Below, in pieces: positions 1 to 5,064 of a stretch of 5,064 nucleotides of DNA (position 1 is the first letter of the stretch; each line of letters begins with the position of its first letter). The translations under genes were made by a program, and so were the position numbers. A model generated the notes under the pieces. The model saw only the letters and a program-made list of their open reading frames with translations. It ran no database searches and was not told the DNA's origin. The stretch comes from an uncultured Chthoniobacterales bacterium (GTDB lineage: Bacteria > Verrucomicrobiota > Verrucomicrobiia > Chthoniobacterales > UBA10450). Location: positions 1-5,064 of the forward strand of contig CATPAW010000054.1 in the NCBI GenBank assembly GCA_955652255.1, given 5' to 3'.

Positions 1-296
1 AAGAAAGCGCCGTGCGCAAGGCGGGGGCATGGATGGCGGAAAAAATGGTCCAGGCGAAATTCGCACTCGGTGGTAATGAAGCCGGAGGTTTAGGACTGCT
101 GCAAGCATTTGAAGGTCTCGCGCTCGGAATCACGGGGAAAAAACTTCTCTGGCGCGCGCTAAGTTCGGTGGAAGCGGACATCCCGGATGTGCAGGGCATC
201 GATTTGGCGCGACTGGAGCAACGCGCGCAGGAGCAATTCGAGCGCGTCGAAAAAGAACGACTGCATCTGGCGCGCGAAGCGTTGGCGGTCGATTGA
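1..296 (+). CDS. 3' end of a gene for a small helical protein of unknown function
   Basis: The reading frame is open from the window edge (first full codon at 3) to a TGA at 294-296, giving about 97 residues. A GTG at 12 is in frame, but the frame continues upstream without a stop and no ribosome site precedes the GTG, so this is probably the C-terminal part of a longer protein. The visible part has no cysteines and no signal or membrane segment. It contains a central stretch with LQAFEGLALGITGKKLLWRAL and a charged, coiled-coil-like C-terminal helix (ARLEQRAQEQFERVEKERL). From memory, the EGLALGI-GK--LWRAL pattern and the ARLEQRAQEQ-ERVE tail resemble an unnamed small protein family of soil bacteria, roughly 160 residues long and helical; this is not verified. 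The gene converges on the helicase, with only 5 bp between the two stops. No function can be assigned. Confidence 0.75.
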   Translation, partial: ESAVRKAGAWMAEKMVQAKFALGGNEAGGLGLLQAFEGLALGITGKKLLWRALSSVEADIPDVQGIDLARLEQRAQEQFERVEKERLHLAREALAVD

Positions 297-301
297 TTAG
301 A

Positions 302-1522
302 TTATCGGCGCCGACGTCCGAACGAGTAGCCGCGATGAGTGCGGCCGCCGCCAACAGCACGCTTCTTCGACCCGCCGGCTGATTCCGGTTCGAACAAGAC
401 GGTGTAGAGATAGGGGAAATTGTCGAGTTTGAGCCGCGGAATCTTTCGCCCGATGAAATGTTCGATCGCCTGCAAGGCCTGAACTTCCTGGCCGTTCATC
501 AAAGTGAAAGCGTCCCCGACATTTTGCGCGCGGCCGGTGCGGCCGATGCGGTGGACGTAATCTTCTGGATGCTCGGGCACGTCGTAATTGATAACATGAC
601 TAACGCCGGCGATATCGAGTCCGCGCGCAGCGATATCGGTCGCGACCATGACTTCGTATTTGCCGGACTTGAAACCATCGAGAGCTTCGATGCGTTCGCG
701 CTGCGTGCGATTGGAATGCAGGACCGCGACAGAATGATTCCCCGTTTTTAGTTTGTGGGCAATCCGATCGGCGCCGTGTTTGGTTCGTGAAAAGATCAGC
801 GCGCTGTCGAAGTTGGTGCGCTCGAGCAATGCCATGAGCAGATCGAACTTCTGTTCGGCCGCCACGGGATAAACTGCGTGCGTCACGGTCTCGGCCGGTG
901 AACGACGCACACCGATTTCCACCAGCTCGGGATCGCGCAGAACCCAGGCGGCGAGCCGCTCAATCTCGGGCGGAAGCGTCGCCGAAAAAAGCAGCGTTTG
1001 CCGATCGATCGAGATTTTCTCAACGATCCGGCGAACATCGGGAAGAAATCCCATGTCGAGCATGCGATCGACCTCATCGAGCACGAGAATGCTCACCTGG
1101 CGCAGATCCATGGTGCGTTGCTCGAGCAGGTCGAGCAGTCGACCCGGCGTCGCGGCCAGAACATCGACACCGCGCTTGATCTCTTCGCGTTGTTTTCCGT
1201 AGCCGACGCCGCCATGCACGACGGTTGCGCGCAAGTCAGTAAAGCGTCCGTAATCGCGAAAAGCCGTCTCGACTTGCGCGGCCAGTTCCCGTGTCGGTTC
1301 AAGGATGAGACAACGAAATGCACCGTGCTTCGCCAGCAAGGTGAGAATGGGCAGTGCGAACGCGGCCGTCTTACCGGTGCCGGTCTGAGCGGTACCGATC
1401 AGATCTCTGCCCGCCAGAATAATCGGGAAGGCGCGCAGCTGGATCGGCGTCGGCTCGGTGAAACCCATCGCCTGGGTGCCGCGGACGACCTCCGGTGAAA
1501 GTCCAAAGTTGTTAAATGACAC
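302..1522 (-). CDS. rhlE: DEAD-box ATP-dependent RNA helicase, RhlE type
   Basis: A complete 406-residue superfamily 2 helicase that would use ATP to unwind short RNA duplexes or remodel RNA-protein complexes in the cytoplasm, such as ribosome assembly or cold-shock RNA. All core motifs are present in order: Q motif (F21-Q28), motif I AQTGTGKT (45-52), Ia PTRELAAQ (76-83), Ib TPGR (125-128), II DEVD (149-152), III SAT (180-182), IV LIFSRT (242-247), V ATDIAARGLD (294-303) and VI HRIGRTGR (324-331). A short basic tail ends in GRRRR, common in RhlE-type proteins as an RNA-binding extension. Motif II has Val where the family has Ala. The GTG start at 1522 is chosen because an in-frame TAG lies 9-12 nt upstream (1532-1534) and the helicase fold begins at once (SFNNFGLSPEVV). 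No Shine-Dalgarno sequence is visible before it. The family is certain; the RhlE subgroup is likely. It appears to be transcribed alone, divergent from the phosphoesterase. Confidence 0.95.
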   Translation of the reverse strand: MSFNNFGLSPEVVRGTQAMGFTEPTPIQLRAFPIILAGRDLIGTAQTGTGKTAAFALPILTLLAKHGAFRCLILEPTRELAAQVETAFRDYGRFTDLRATVVHGGVGYGKQREEIKRGVDVLAATPGRLLDLLEQRTMDLRQVSILVLDEVDRMLDMGFLPDVRRIVEKISIDRQTLLFSATLPPEIERLAAWVLRDPELVEIGVRRSPAETVTHAVYPVAAEQKFDLLMALLERTNFDSALIFSRTKHGADRIAHKLKTGNHSVAVLHSNRTQRERIEALDGFKSGKYEVMVATDIAARGLDIAGVSHVINYDVPEHPEDYVHRIGRTGRAQNVGDAFTLMNGQEVQALQAIEHFIGRKIPRLKLDNFPYLYTVLFEPESAGGSKKRAVGGGRTHRGYSFGRRRR

Positions 1523-1547
1523 AGAAAGAAACTAGCTTGATTCGCCC

Positions 1548-1612
1548 ATCGCACAACGGACACAAAGGGCACAAAGATCATCACTTTGTGTCCGTCGTGA
1601 CCTTTGTGCGAG
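1548..1612. repeat. Inverted repeat of a CTTTGTG 9-bp-periodic element between divergent genes
   Basis: Two 29-nt arms lie head to head around a 7-nt spacer (1577-1583). The left arm, read on the minus strand from 1576 to 1548, and the right arm, read on the plus strand from 1584 to 1612, match at 23 of 29 positions. Perfect sub-blocks are CGGACACAAAG (1557-1567) against CTTTGTGTCCG (1584-1594), and GCACAAAG (1569-1576) against CTTTGTGC (1602-1609). Within each arm a 9-bp period is visible, for example TTTGTGTCC / GTCGTGACC / TTTGTGCGA from 1585. The structure could form a cruciform or RNA hairpin. It fills most of the space between the helicase and phosphoesterase starts, so it will lie in or near both 5' leaders. 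No poly-T tract follows on either strand, so it is not a classical terminator. Short CTTTGTG-type tandem units resemble dispersed intergenic repeats of other environmental bacteria; that comparison is from memory. Confidence 0.8.
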
Positions 1613-1621
1613 ATTTACTCC

Positions 1622-2074
1622 ATGAAAAAGCCGCTGTGCATCTTGGTTCTGGCGGATACGCACGACCGTCTGCCTTCTAACGTGTTGATCTTGGCGAAAG
1701 GCGCGGATGAGATCTGGCATTTGGGCGACGTGTGTGCGGAGAAGATTGTGGATGAGCTGCGTGCGATTGGTCCGCCGGTCACGGTCGTGCGCGGGAACTG
1801 CGATAGCAATAACGCGTGGCCGCCGGTTGTCGATCTTGCGCGCGGCGGGTTGAAGCTTCGGTTGCAGCACATTCCGCCGGGGCGTCCGCCAGAGAATGTC
1901 GATGTTGTGCTGCACGGCCACACGCACGTGCCACGGAATGAACGCCGGAGCGGCGTGCTGTTTCTAAATCCTGGTTGTGTGACAAGGCCGAATCGGGGTG
2001 CGGCGCCGAGCGTGGCCTGGCTGGAAATTTCCGCAGACGGAACGCTAACCTGGACACCGAAATCTTTGCGCTGA
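1622..2074 (+). CDS. YfcE/MJ0936-type metallophosphoesterase
   Basis: A 150-residue calcineurin-like phosphoesterase of the short YfcE/MJ0936 type (Metallophos_2), expected to hydrolyse phosphodiesters in the cytoplasm with a two-metal centre, usually Mn or Ni. The metal-binding signature is complete: D12 and H14 (ADTHD), D36 (HLGDVC), N59 with C60-D61 (RGNCD), H83 (LQHIP) and H100/H102 (LHGHTH), followed by the NPG turn (N116-G118, here NPGC rather than the usual NPGS). It is slightly shorter than typical members (about 160-185 residues), with a compact region between the GNCD and GHTH motifs. ATG at 1622 is preferred because the protein then starts directly with the first beta strand (MKKPLCILVLADTHD). 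A TTG at 1604 in the same frame lies inside the CTTTGTG repeat and would add six non-conserved residues. No clear Shine-Dalgarno sequence precedes either start. The physiological substrate cannot be read from sequence, and the neighbours give no pathway clue. Confidence 0.9.
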   Translation: MKKPLCILVLADTHDRLPSNVLILAKGADEIWHLGDVCAEKIVDELRAIGPPVTVVRGNCDSNNAWPPVVDLARGGLKLRLQHIPPGRPPENVDVVLHGHTHVPRNERRSGVLFLNPGCVTRPNRGAAPSVAWLEISADGTLTWTPKSLR

Positions 2075-2110
2075 GCCGCGCGTTTTCTTCTGCGCCTAAT
2101 CCTCGCGCAG
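2068..2110. terminator. Possible weak terminator structures between convergent genes
   Basis: The phosphoesterase stop (2072-2074) and the permease stop (2096-2098) face each other across 21 bp. On the plus strand a short GCGC-TGAGCC-GCGC stem (2068-2081) spans the stop codon and is followed by GTTTTCTT, a weak Rho-independent-like arrangement for the phosphoesterase transcript. A second inverted repeat, CTGCGC (2090-2095) with GCGCAG (2105-2110) and a 9-nt loop, overlaps the last permease codons but has no T tract on either side. The first stem is only 4-5 bp, so this is a tentative call. Confidence 0.25.
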
Positions 2111-4525
2111 TGCGACAATCGGATTAACGCGGCTGGCGCGGTGTGCCGGAATCCAGCAGGCGACAAATGTAGCCCCAAGCAGCAAAAGACCGACTCCAAG
2201 ATAAATCGTCGGATCGGCGGTTTTGACTTCGAAGAGAACACTCTGCAAGAAACGGGAAAGTGCGAGCGCACTGAGCAGACCGATCCCGCATCCGATCATG
2301 AGCAAACGCATCCCGTGCGACAGAATTAGGGTCCGAATCTGAGCGGGACGCGCGCCGAGAGCGAGACGGATACCGAACTCGCGCACGCGCTTCAGGGTGG
2401 TGTAAGCGAGAACGCCGTAGAGACCGATGGTCGCCAGAATCAGCGCGAGCACGGCGAAGACGGAAACGAGAAACGTGAGCAGACGTTGCGTACCCCACGT
2501 TTCCTGAACTCGATCCTGCATGGTTCGGACGTCGAACACCGGCTGTGCGGGATCGATCGAGCTAACGATATCGCGGATTGGTTTTTCGAGCGAGGCGACG
2601 CCGGACCCGGCGCGAACAAAAAGCCCGAAGCCAGTACGCTGCGCCTGTGCCATCGAACAGTAGATCAACGGCAAGGGCATCATCTCATCAATGGCGTGAA
2701 ATCTCATGCGCGCGACGACACCGACAATTTCGTGAAAGACGTAGCCTTCGTTATCGTTGCCCGCATCGACGTAAAGACGCTTCCCGATCGGGTCCTCGCC
2801 GGGAAAATATTGCTCGGCCAAAGCCTGATCGATGACAACGACGCGCGGTGAGGTTGCGGTGTCGCCATTGTTGAAAGTTCGGCCGCGAAGAAGTGGAGCT
2901 TTGAAAGTCGCGAAGTAATCGCCGGTAACGACTTCGAGGTCCGCCGATGGCATTTGACTCGGCGAAAGTGTCGGACCGTTTTCGCGGCCGAAGCCAGTCT
3001 GCCAGCCGCCCATGAGCGGTGAGTTCGACCCAATGCCGGCAGTTTGAACTCCTGGCAATGCGCGCACTCGATCGAGCAGCGCGGTCGTAAAGGTGATGAC
3101 CTTTTCGCGCGTAGAATAGGAGCGGAAGGGCAGCTCGACGCGTGCCGTGAGCAGGCCGCGCGGTTCATAGCCGAGCTGAAGAGCTTGCATCCGCGAGAAG
3201 CTTTTCAGGACGAGCGCGGCCGCGATGAGCAACGTAAGAGTGAGCGCAATTTCACTAATAACGAGCCAGTCGCGGGTGCGTTTGGCCGAGGGGGCATCGC
3301 CGCTTCCGTGCGATCCGGATTTCAAAGCGAGTTGAACGTCGGCGCGCGAGCTCTGCCAAGCCGGCCACAACCCGAAGAGCACAGTGGTAAGCGATGCAAT
3401 GACGAAGGCAAAACCGAGCACGGGAAGATCGAACGAGATTTCCTGGAACCGCGCGACGCCCTGTGGAGCCAGCGCGCCGAGAGCATCGCGCACCCAAACC
3501 GCAATAAAAAAGCCAAGCATCCCGCCAAGAAGCGCGATAACAAAACTTTCAATCAGCAACTGGCGAATAATCTGCGCGCGACTGGCCCCAACCGCCGTTC
3601 GAATGGCGAACTCTCGCGCCCGCGCCGCACCACGCGCAGCGAAAAGATTGGCGAGATTGGCGCAGGCAATGAGCAAGACCAAACCGACGGCGCCGAGAAG
3701 GAGAGTGAGGTTAGTGCGATATTTGCCGACCAGATTCTCGAGCAGCGGGCTAATAACAACGGTGGTTTGCGCGTTGGTCGCCGGATATAACTTTTCCAAA
3801 CGCGCGGCGATGTTCTTCATTTCACTCCGCGCAAGATCGACAGTTACATCAGGCTTCAATCGGCCCCAGACAAGCAACATCGGGTGAATGTTTCGATCCT
3901 GCCACATCGGCACGATACGACGCTCGAATGGAAGCCAGGCATCCGTATCCTGGGGCGAGGTCATTTGCGGCGGCATAACACCGATGACGGCAAAGCTCTG
4001 GTTGTGCAGCGTAATGGCGCGGCCAAGAATAGCCGGATCTCGACCAAAGGCCCGCTGCCAGAGCCGATCGCTAACGATGACTGCAAGCGGCCCGCCCGGC
4101 TTTTGCTCTTCCTCCGTGAAGGTGCGGCCTAATTCAGGCGAAAGGCCAATCACCTTAAAAAAACTCTCGCTCACATAGGCCGAGGAGATGCGCTCGGCTT
4201 CGCAGCCGGGAATTCCGGTGAGATTGCGCGACTCGCGACGCGTGACGGCAAGATGTTCGAAAACCGTATTGTCCCGTTTCCAATTGAGATAATTGGGAAG
4301 AGCGACGGAAAACTGTTGTCCGGGGCCGGAGGATTCGGCGAGAACCATAATGCGGTCCGCGCCCGGATACGGAAGCGGCCGCAGCAAGACCGCGTTGATG
4401 ACGCTAAAGATGGCGGTGTTTGCGCCGATGCCCAGCGCCAGGGTCAGCACGGCGACAGCGGTGAAGGCCGGCTGCTTCGCCAGCATCCGCGTGGCGTAAC
4501 GCAGATCTTGCAGGAACGTGCCCAT
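2096..4525 (-). CDS. ADOP-type orphan ABC permease (MacB/FtsX-like, duplicated)
   Basis: A complete 809-residue inner-membrane protein with two MacB-PCD/FtsX units in tandem, the architecture of acidobacterial duplicated orphan permeases (TIGR03434). The N-terminus [20 protein letters not shown] followed by [20 protein letters not shown] is the family hallmark and includes the first membrane helix (about 21-46). Unit 1 has a periplasmic domain at about 47-270, then helices at about 272-294, 322-346 and 368-390, with the FtsX signature around [20 protein letters not shown] (290-311). Unit 2 has a helix at about 421-441, a periplasmic domain at about 445-678, and helices at about 681-708, 737-758 and 774-793, with [20 protein letters not shown] (701-720). 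It ends in the usual [13 protein letters not shown]. No Walker or ABC signature motifs are present and no ATPase gene is in the window. Relatives such as MacB couple ATP hydrolysis to export or mechanotransmission; the role of ADOPs is not established. It is probably co-transcribed with the small membrane protein 41 bp upstream. ATG at 4525 fits the family N-terminus. Confidence 0.93.
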   Translation of the reverse strand: MGTFLQDLRYATRMLAKQPAFTAVAVLTLALGIGANTAIFSVINAVLLRPLPYPGADRIMVLAESSGPGQQFSVALPNYLNWKRDNTVFEHLAVTRRESRNLTGIPGCEAERISSAYVSESFFKVIGLSPELGRTFTEEEQKPGGPLAVIVSDRLWQRAFGRDPAILGRAITLHNQSFAVIGVMPPQMTSPQDTDAWLPFERRIVPMWQDRNIHPMLLVWGRLKPDVTVDLARSEMKNIAARLEKLYPATNAQTTVVISPLLENLVGKYRTNLTLLLGAVGLVLLIACANLANLFAARGAARAREFAIRTAVGASRAQIIRQLLIESFVIALLGGMLGFFIAVWVRDALGALAPQGVARFQEISFDLPVLGFAFVIASLTTVLFGLWPAWQSSRADVQLALKSGSHGSGDAPSAKRTRDWLVISEIALTLTLLIAAALVLKSFSRMQALQLGYEPRGLLTARVELPFRSYSTREKVITFTTALLDRVRALPGVQTAGIGSNSPLMGGWQTGFGRENGPTLSPSQMPSADLEVVTGDYFATFKAPLLRGRTFNNGDTATSPRVVVIDQALAEQYFPGEDPIGKRLYVDAGNDNEGYVFHEIVGVVARMRFHAIDEMMPLPLIYCSMAQAQRTGFGLFVRAGSGVASLEKPIRDIVSSIDPAQPVFDVRTMQDRVQETWGTQRLLTFLVSVFAVLALILATIGLYGVLAYTTLKRVREFGIRLALGARPAQIRTLILSHGMRLLMIGCGIGLLSALALSRFLQSVLFEVKTADPTIYLGVGLLLLGATFVACWIPAHRASRVNPIVALRED

Positions 4526-4531
4526 CTCCTC
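4526..4531 (-). promoter_or_regulatory. Shine-Dalgarno-like GAGGAG abutting the permease ATG
   Basis: Read on the minus strand, GAGGAG is followed by the permease ATG with zero spacing, closer than the usual 5-9 nt. No other in-frame start would place it better: upstream there is no in-frame ATG, and downstream the family's conserved N-terminus begins at once. The match may be fortuitous, or translation may depend on ribosomes finishing the small gene 41 bp upstream. Confidence 0.35.
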
Positions 4532-4566
4532 GCGGCAAACCGAAGTGAACGTAAACCCGCGAGAGA

Positions 4567-4767
4567 TTAGCTGCCTTGTGCTGCAAGCGCGTAAACTGGC
4601 GTGTTCGCCACTTTGTCGATCGGGAACGCGACTGATTGATGCGCGAACTGCCAGATCGAGACGACGGCGCTGAGGATAAGAATCGCGTAAACCAGGGTTT
4701 CAAGCCGGGTGCGGTTCTTCTCTTCGGAGCGAACCAGGAGAGCGTAAGTAGATTCGAAGTTGTTCAT
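4567..4767 (-). CDS. Small single-pass membrane protein, unknown function
   Basis: A 66-residue protein beginning [18 protein letters not shown]. The N-terminal half is charged and amphipathic ([10 protein letters not shown], 14-23). It is followed by one hydrophobic helix at about 24-42 ([18 protein letters not shown]) and a polar C-terminal tail of about 24 residues. The positive residues before the helix suggest N-in, C-out topology in the inner membrane. ATG at 4767 is chosen over a TTG at 4788 because the TTG lies upstream of the transcript start predicted from the sigma-54 promoter, and the extra seven residues would come from a palindromic leader. No Shine-Dalgarno sequence is apparent. 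The stop lies 41 bp before the permease ATG on the same strand with no terminator between, so an operon is likely. I do not recognise the family; an accessory subunit or sensor for the permease is a guess from position. It could also be a spurious ORF, but the clean membrane helix and promoter placement argue against that. Confidence 0.7.
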   Translation of the reverse strand: MNNFESTYALLVRSEEKNRTRLETLVYAILILSAVVSIWQFAHQSVAFPIDKVANTPVYALAAQGS

Positions 4768-4774
4768 AAGTTTA

Positions 4775-4790
4775 TTGGTTGATACCAACC
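4775..4790. repeat. Short palindrome at the predicted transcript start
   Basis: TTGGTTGATACCAACC contains two overlapping inverted repeats: TTGGT-TGAT-ACCAA (4775-4788) and GGTTG-ATAC-CAACC (4777-4790). It covers the transcript start predicted near 4784 from the sigma-54 element and sits 8-23 nt before the small gene's ATG. It could be an operator or a 5' hairpin. At this length chance is possible. Confidence 0.35.
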
Positions 4791-4794
4791 CTTA

Positions 4795-4810
4795 TGCAAC
4801 CACTGTGCCA
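4795..4810 (-). promoter_or_regulatory. Sigma-54 (RpoN) promoter core for the small gene and permease
   Basis: On the minus strand TGGCACAGTGGTTGCA matches the sigma-54 core TGGCAC-N5-TTGCA at every specified base, with the invariant GG (4809-4808) and GC (4797-4796) separated by exactly 10 nt. The G after TGGCAC in the extended consensus is A here, and the bases upstream of the -24 box do not match well. The element is intergenic and points at the small gene. Counting 12 nt from the -12 C gives a start near 4784, about 17 nt before the ATG at 4767. No acceptable sigma-70 pair competes: a TTGACA at 4826-4821 has GTGGTT at the 17-bp spacing. Confidence 0.6.
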
Positions 4811-4832
4811 CGGATAACATTGTCAATCTAAC

Positions 4833-4849
4833 TCGCTCGCCATGAGCGA
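4833..4849. repeat. Inverted repeat between promoter and upstream palindromes
   Basis: TCGCTC (4833-4838) and GAGCGA (4844-4849) flank GCCAT. An outer TCAAT (4823-4827) and ATTGA (4850-4854) extend the symmetry if five bases on one side are bulged. There is no T tract on either strand, so it is a poor terminator for the gene ending at 4975. It lies at about -40 to -70 relative to the predicted start and might bend DNA or bind a regulator. Confidence 0.35.
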
Positions 4850-4887
4850 ATTGAGATTTATTCGGCCTCAGCCGGCAATGTACGGAT

Positions 4888-4914
4888 GTTCCGTGTATGG
4901 GAACGAACCGTTCC
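4888..4914. promoter_or_regulatory. GTTCC/GGAAC palindrome cluster, candidate activator binding site
   Basis: Three half-sites alternate in orientation: GTTCC (4888-4892), GGAACG (4900-4905) and CGTTCC (4909-4914). GTTCC-N7-GGAAC and GGAACG-AAC-CGTTCC are both perfect inverted repeats sharing the middle arm. The cluster is about 104-130 bp upstream of the start predicted from the sigma-54 element, a usual distance for an enhancer-binding protein site. No T tract follows on the minus strand, so it does not look like a terminator for the gene ending at 4975. Protein binding is inferred. Confidence 0.45.
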
Positions 4915-4974
4915 ATTTTTGGGACGGCCAAACAAGCGTTCTAGTTGTCGATCTTTGACGCGAATGCGCGAGAA

Positions 4975-5064
4975 TTATTTCGCGGCGTCGTCAGATTTTT
5001 TGCCGAACCACTTTCGCTTTTTTGGCTTCGGCTCTTCCACCGGCGCAGGCGCGCCTTCCTTTTC
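4975..5064 (-). CDS. C-terminal tail of an unidentified gene
   Basis: Reading the minus strand from the window edge gives 29 codons ending in TAA at 4977-4975. The tail is rich in Glu, Pro, Ala and Lys, with the basic-aromatic patch KPKKRKWFGKKS and the final residues DDAAK. The composition suggests a disordered, charged C-terminus following a domain that lies beyond the window. No domain or motif allows identification. The stop is 207 bp upstream of the small membrane protein's ATG on the same strand, and that gap carries its own promoter signals, so the two are probably separate transcription units. The call rests on an open frame of only 29 codons and a plausible tail composition. Confidence 0.5.
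   Translation of the reverse strand, partial: EKEGAPAPVEEPKPKKRKWFGKKSDDAAK

Noticed and set aside
998..1498. Plus-strand open frame of 166 codons opposite the helicase
   Set aside because: It is antisense to conserved helicase motifs I to III, which explain this sequence fully.
1604..1621. TTG at 1604 as the phosphoesterase start
   Set aside because: It falls inside the CTTTGTG repeat, and the added residues precede the conserved first strand, which starts naturally at the ATG at 1622.
1615..2271. Minus-strand open frame of 218 codons opposite the phosphoesterase and the permease end
   Set aside because: It overlaps two genes with clear family motifs, and its translation is rich in Arg, Ser and Pro, typical of antisense frames.
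3044..3790. Plus-strand open frame of 248 codons opposite the permease gene
   Set aside because: It lies wholly antisense to a well-supported permease, its translation is charged and low in hydrophobic order, and no domain is recognisable; it is a by-product of GC-rich codon use.
4821..4826. Minus-strand TTGACA as a sigma-70 -35 box
   Set aside because: At the 17-bp spacing the -10 position reads GTGGTT, and no TATAAT-like hexamer lies at 16-18 bp.
4863..4874. CGGC-CTCA-GCCG hairpin as terminator of the gene ending at 4975
   Set aside because: The stem is only 4 bp, it lies about 100 bp past the stop, and no T tract follows on the minus strand.
4967..4984. CGCGA / TCGCG inverted repeat across the stop codon at 4975-4977
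   Set aside because: Five-base GC-rich arms are expected by chance here, and no T tract follows.

Overview
The window looks like chromosomal DNA from a soil-type bacterium, most likely Verrucomicrobiota or Acidobacteriota. The grounds are moderate-to-high GC by eye, a large orphan MacB/FtsX-type permease of the ADOP class (acidobacterial duplicated orphan permease, common in those phyla), and a 9-bp-periodic CTTTGTG intergenic repeat. The phylum is an inference; there is no rRNA or other phylogenetic marker. No tRNA, rRNA, CRISPR array, IS element or phage gene is visible.

Layout, left to right: (1) the 3' end of a plus-strand gene for a small, probably helical protein of unknown function (1-296). 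(2) A complete minus-strand RhlE-type DEAD-box RNA helicase (302-1522), converging on gene 1 with a 5-bp gap; its motif II reads DEVD instead of DEAD. (3) A divergent intergenic region with a 29-nt imperfect inverted repeat built of CTTTGTG-like 9-mers (1548-1612). (4) A plus-strand YfcE/MJ0936-type metallophosphoesterase (1622-2074). (5) A convergent minus-strand ADOP-type permease of 809 residues (2096-4525). (6) A 66-residue single-pass membrane protein just upstream of it on the same strand (4567-4767). (7) A 207-bp regulatory region (4768-4974). (8) The C-terminal tail of an unidentified minus-strand gene (4975-5064).

The most informative part is the control region of the small membrane protein and permease. 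It holds a close match to a sigma-54 (RpoN) promoter core on the minus strand (4795-4810), which puts the transcript start about 17 nt before the ATG of the small gene. About 105-130 bp upstream of that start lies a cluster of GTTCC/GGAAC inverted repeats (4888-4914), where a sigma-54 enhancer-binding protein would be expected to bind. The inferred picture is a two-gene, activator-dependent operon: a tiny membrane protein plus an orphan permease without its own ATPase. The helicase (RNA remodelling) and the phosphoesterase look like separate single-gene units with no evident link to that operon.
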